NCBI GenBank assembly: GCA_021845945.1
Contig: JAJZRD010000071.1
Location: 1 to 15,442, forward strand
Origin: Chloroflexota bacterium
GTDB taxonomy: Bacteria; Chloroflexota; UBA6077
DNA: 15,442 nt
Direction of reading: 5' to 3'
Shown piece after piece: positions 14,319-15,442 of the stretch. Under the pieces are notes generated by a model, which saw only the letters and a program-made list of their open reading frames with translations, was not told the origin of the DNA and made no database searches. A program made the translations under genes and the position numbers. The stretch's first letter is position 1; the number at the start of each line of letters is the position of its first letter.

Positions 14319-15174
14319 CACTGCCTTGATCGAACGGACCCTGGAGGATTACAAGAGCGACGAGAAGCCGACCTGGTGTCCCGGCTGTGGGGACTTCGGC
14401 GTGCTGAACGCCGCCTACAACGCCATGCGTGAGAAGGGATTCGATCCCAAGGATGTGGTGGTGGTGTCCGGCATCGGCTGCTCCAGCCGGATCCCCTTCT
14501 TCGTGGCAACCTACGGCTTCCATGGCGTGCACGGTCGAACCATGCCCATCGCCACGGGGCTGAGAGCGGCGAGGCCCGAACTCTCGGTGCTGGTGATGGG
14601 AGGTGATGGGGATGCCTTCGCCATCGGCGGAGGCCACTTCCTGCACGCGGCCCGCCGCAACCTGGATGTGACCTACCTGATCATGGATAACAGCATCTAT
14701 GGTCTCACCAAGGGACAGACCTCGCCCACCAGCCGGGTCGGCTTCACCACCAAGACCACGCCCCACGGCAGCGCCGATCGCTCTGTGAACCCCCTGCTGC
14801 TGGCCCTGACCGCCGGGGCGACCTTCGTGGCCAGGGGCTTCTCGGGGCAGCCCAAGGAGCTGGCCGACCTGATCGTTCAGGGGATCGACCACAAGGGGCT
14901 CTCGATCATCGACGTGTACAGCCCGTGCCCCACCTTCAACAAGGTGAACACCTTCAAGTTCTATCGGGAGCTGGTTGAGGCGCTTCCCCAGGATCACGAT
15001 GCCGCTGACCTCGGCGAGGCGATGCTGAAGGCTCGGAGCGAGGATCCCCTCTACGTGGGGGTTTTCTATCGGGAGGAGGCACCCAGCTTCGAGGAGGGGC
15101 TGGAGGGCCAGAAGGCCGCCGGTGAAACCGACGCCCACGACCTGCTGGAGGGGTTGTTCGACCGGTTCAGTTAG
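14308..15174 (+). CDS. korB: 2-oxoacid (2-oxoglutarate):ferredoxin oxidoreductase beta subunit (288 aa)
   Basis: This subunit carries the thiamine-diphosphate pyrophosphate site and the [4Fe-4S] cluster. Four cysteines fit the cluster ligands of archaeal and bacterial OFOR beta subunits: C24 and C27 in WCPGCGD, C58 in GIGCSS and C207 in SPCPTFN. GDGDAFAIGG (99-108) with MDNSIYGLTKGQTSP (126-140) is the Mg/ThDP motif. The length is normal for the family. The ATG lies 11 nt inside the end of korA and is preceded by GAGGAGGTGG, so expression is coupled to the alpha subunit. No separate ferredoxin-like delta subunit is present nearby, consistent with a two-subunit enzyme using free ferredoxin. 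Confidence 0.95.
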   Translation: MLDSTALIERTLEDYKSDEKPTWCPGCGDFGVLNAAYNAMREKGFDPKDVVVVSGIGCSSRIPFFVATYGFHGVHGRTMPIATGLRAARPELSVLVMGGDGDAFAIGGGHFLHAARRNLDVTYLIMDNSIYGLTKGQTSPTSRVGFTTKTTPHGSADRSVNPLLLALTAGATFVARGFSGQPKELADLIVQGIDHKGLSIIDVYSPCPTFNKVNTFKFYRELVEALPQDHDAADLGEAMLKARSEDPLYVGVFYREEAPSFEEGLEGQKAAGETDAHDLLEGLFDRFS

Positions 15175-15185
15175 GCGAGACGGGT

Positions 15186-15285
15186 TCCCTCTCCCCTTGG
15201 GAGAGGGTCGGGGTGAGGGCTCGGTCGGCAGCACCAAGACAGCCCTCACCCGCCCTGCGGGCGGCCTCTCCCAGAGGGAGAGGGG
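15186..15285. repeat. Palindromic intergenic repeat between korB and a convergent gene
   Basis: TCCCTCTCCCCTTGGGAGAG…GGTGAGGGCT at the left pairs with AGCCCTCACCCGCC…CTCTCCCAGAGGGAGAGGG at the right, giving a ~100-bp imperfect hairpin that contains the smaller CCGCCCTGCGGGCGG palindrome. Repeats of this composition are widespread in GC-rich bacterial intergenic regions. Its place between convergent 3' ends would let it act as a transcription end or mRNA stabiliser for both, though there is no T-run. Confidence 0.75.
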
Positions 15286-15292
15286 ATTCTGT

Positions 15293-15442
15293 CTAGTACC
15301 GTTTGCCCCGCTGGCGGGTGATGTCGAACTTGGCCGTGCTGGCCACGTGCATGACCGTCATGACACCCGCCTGAACGGGATCGGACACCACCAGGTCGGC
15401 CACGTCGGGGACGCTCCCGGCCATGTTGAGGGAGACCACCAC
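15293..15442 (-). CDS. C-terminal 49 residues of an unrecognised protein, 5' end outside window
   Basis: The frame is open from the right edge to TAG at 15293-15295. It reads [20 protein letters not shown], then [20 protein letters not shown], then ITRQRGKRY. The strand-then-helix pattern and GC-ending codons indicate a real gene end. I do not recognise the family. It runs convergent to korB and is separated from it by the palindromic repeat. Confidence 0.65.
   Translation of the reverse strand: MVVSLNMAGSVPDVADLVVSDPVQAGVMTVMHVASTAKFDITRQRGKRY

Noticed and set aside
12465..14321. 618-codon minus-strand frame opposite korA.
   Set aside because: It is antisense to a well-recognised enzyme. 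Its His/Gly/Leu/Arg-rich product is a GC-bias shadow.
15186..15285. Intrinsic terminator after korB.
   Set aside because: A strong hairpin is present but there is no T-run on either strand; it is better called a palindromic repeat that may have a termination effect.
1..15442. CRISPR arrays, tRNA or rRNA genes.
   Set aside because: No regularly spaced direct repeats, tRNA-like cloverleaf or rRNA sequence was seen. The repeats present are dispersed palindromes.

Overview
The window is GC-rich, densely packed bacterial DNA holding ten intact or edge-truncated genes, several palindromic repeats and one probable gene remnant. The best guess for the source is Chloroflexota. That rests on the style of the TPR protein (WIWLA…ALLLDPENPKAKRGLA), on GT2 enzymes fused to GspE/MshE N-terminal modules, and on short palindromic repeats of a kind I associate with that phylum. 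It is an inference from style, not a marker-gene placement.

Left block, minus strand (about 8941 to 1). This looks like one transcription unit reading right to left from a sigma70-like promoter (TTGAAT-17-GATACT, 8974-9002). In order it encodes: a coiled-coil protein; a degenerate response-regulator receiver protein that shares a ~75-residue C-terminal module with it; a 72-aa two-helix membrane peptide; a 1293-aa protein with six MshEN/GspE-N-type modules followed by a membrane processive GT2 glycosyltransferase; and two tandem paralogous polytopic GT-C/PMT-like proteins, the last cut by the window edge. The receiver, small peptide and giant enzyme genes are joined by ATGA stop/start overlaps. 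The likely theme is regulated synthesis of a surface or exopolysaccharide. Cyclic-di-GMP sensing by the MshEN modules is a family-based hypothesis.

Middle block, plus strand (9237-12027). Divergently transcribed genes encode a UPF0104/lysylphosphatidylglycerol-synthase-TM-like integral membrane protein, a signal-peptide/TM/TPR protein, and (ATGA-coupled) a DivIVA-like coiled-coil protein. A 49-codon fragment with strong coding character but no start (12051-12200) follows and is probably a gene remnant.

Right block, plus strand (12570-15174). korA and korB encode a two-subunit 2-oxoacid (probably 2-oxoglutarate):ferredoxin oxidoreductase. They are preceded by a probable structured leader and followed by a palindromic repeat. 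The convergent 3' end of an unrecognised gene enters from the right edge.

The most unusual features are as follows. (1) One 66-bp palindromic element sits in frame, as 22 codons in the same reading frame, inside the linkers of two unrelated proteins. A 69-bp relative lies between genes, inside a 111-bp MITE-like element with perfect 12-bp terminal inverted repeats and a 9-bp target duplication. (2) Six tandem MshEN-like modules are fused to one glycosyltransferase. (3) The two genes at the head of the minus-strand operon share a C-terminal domain that I do not recognise.
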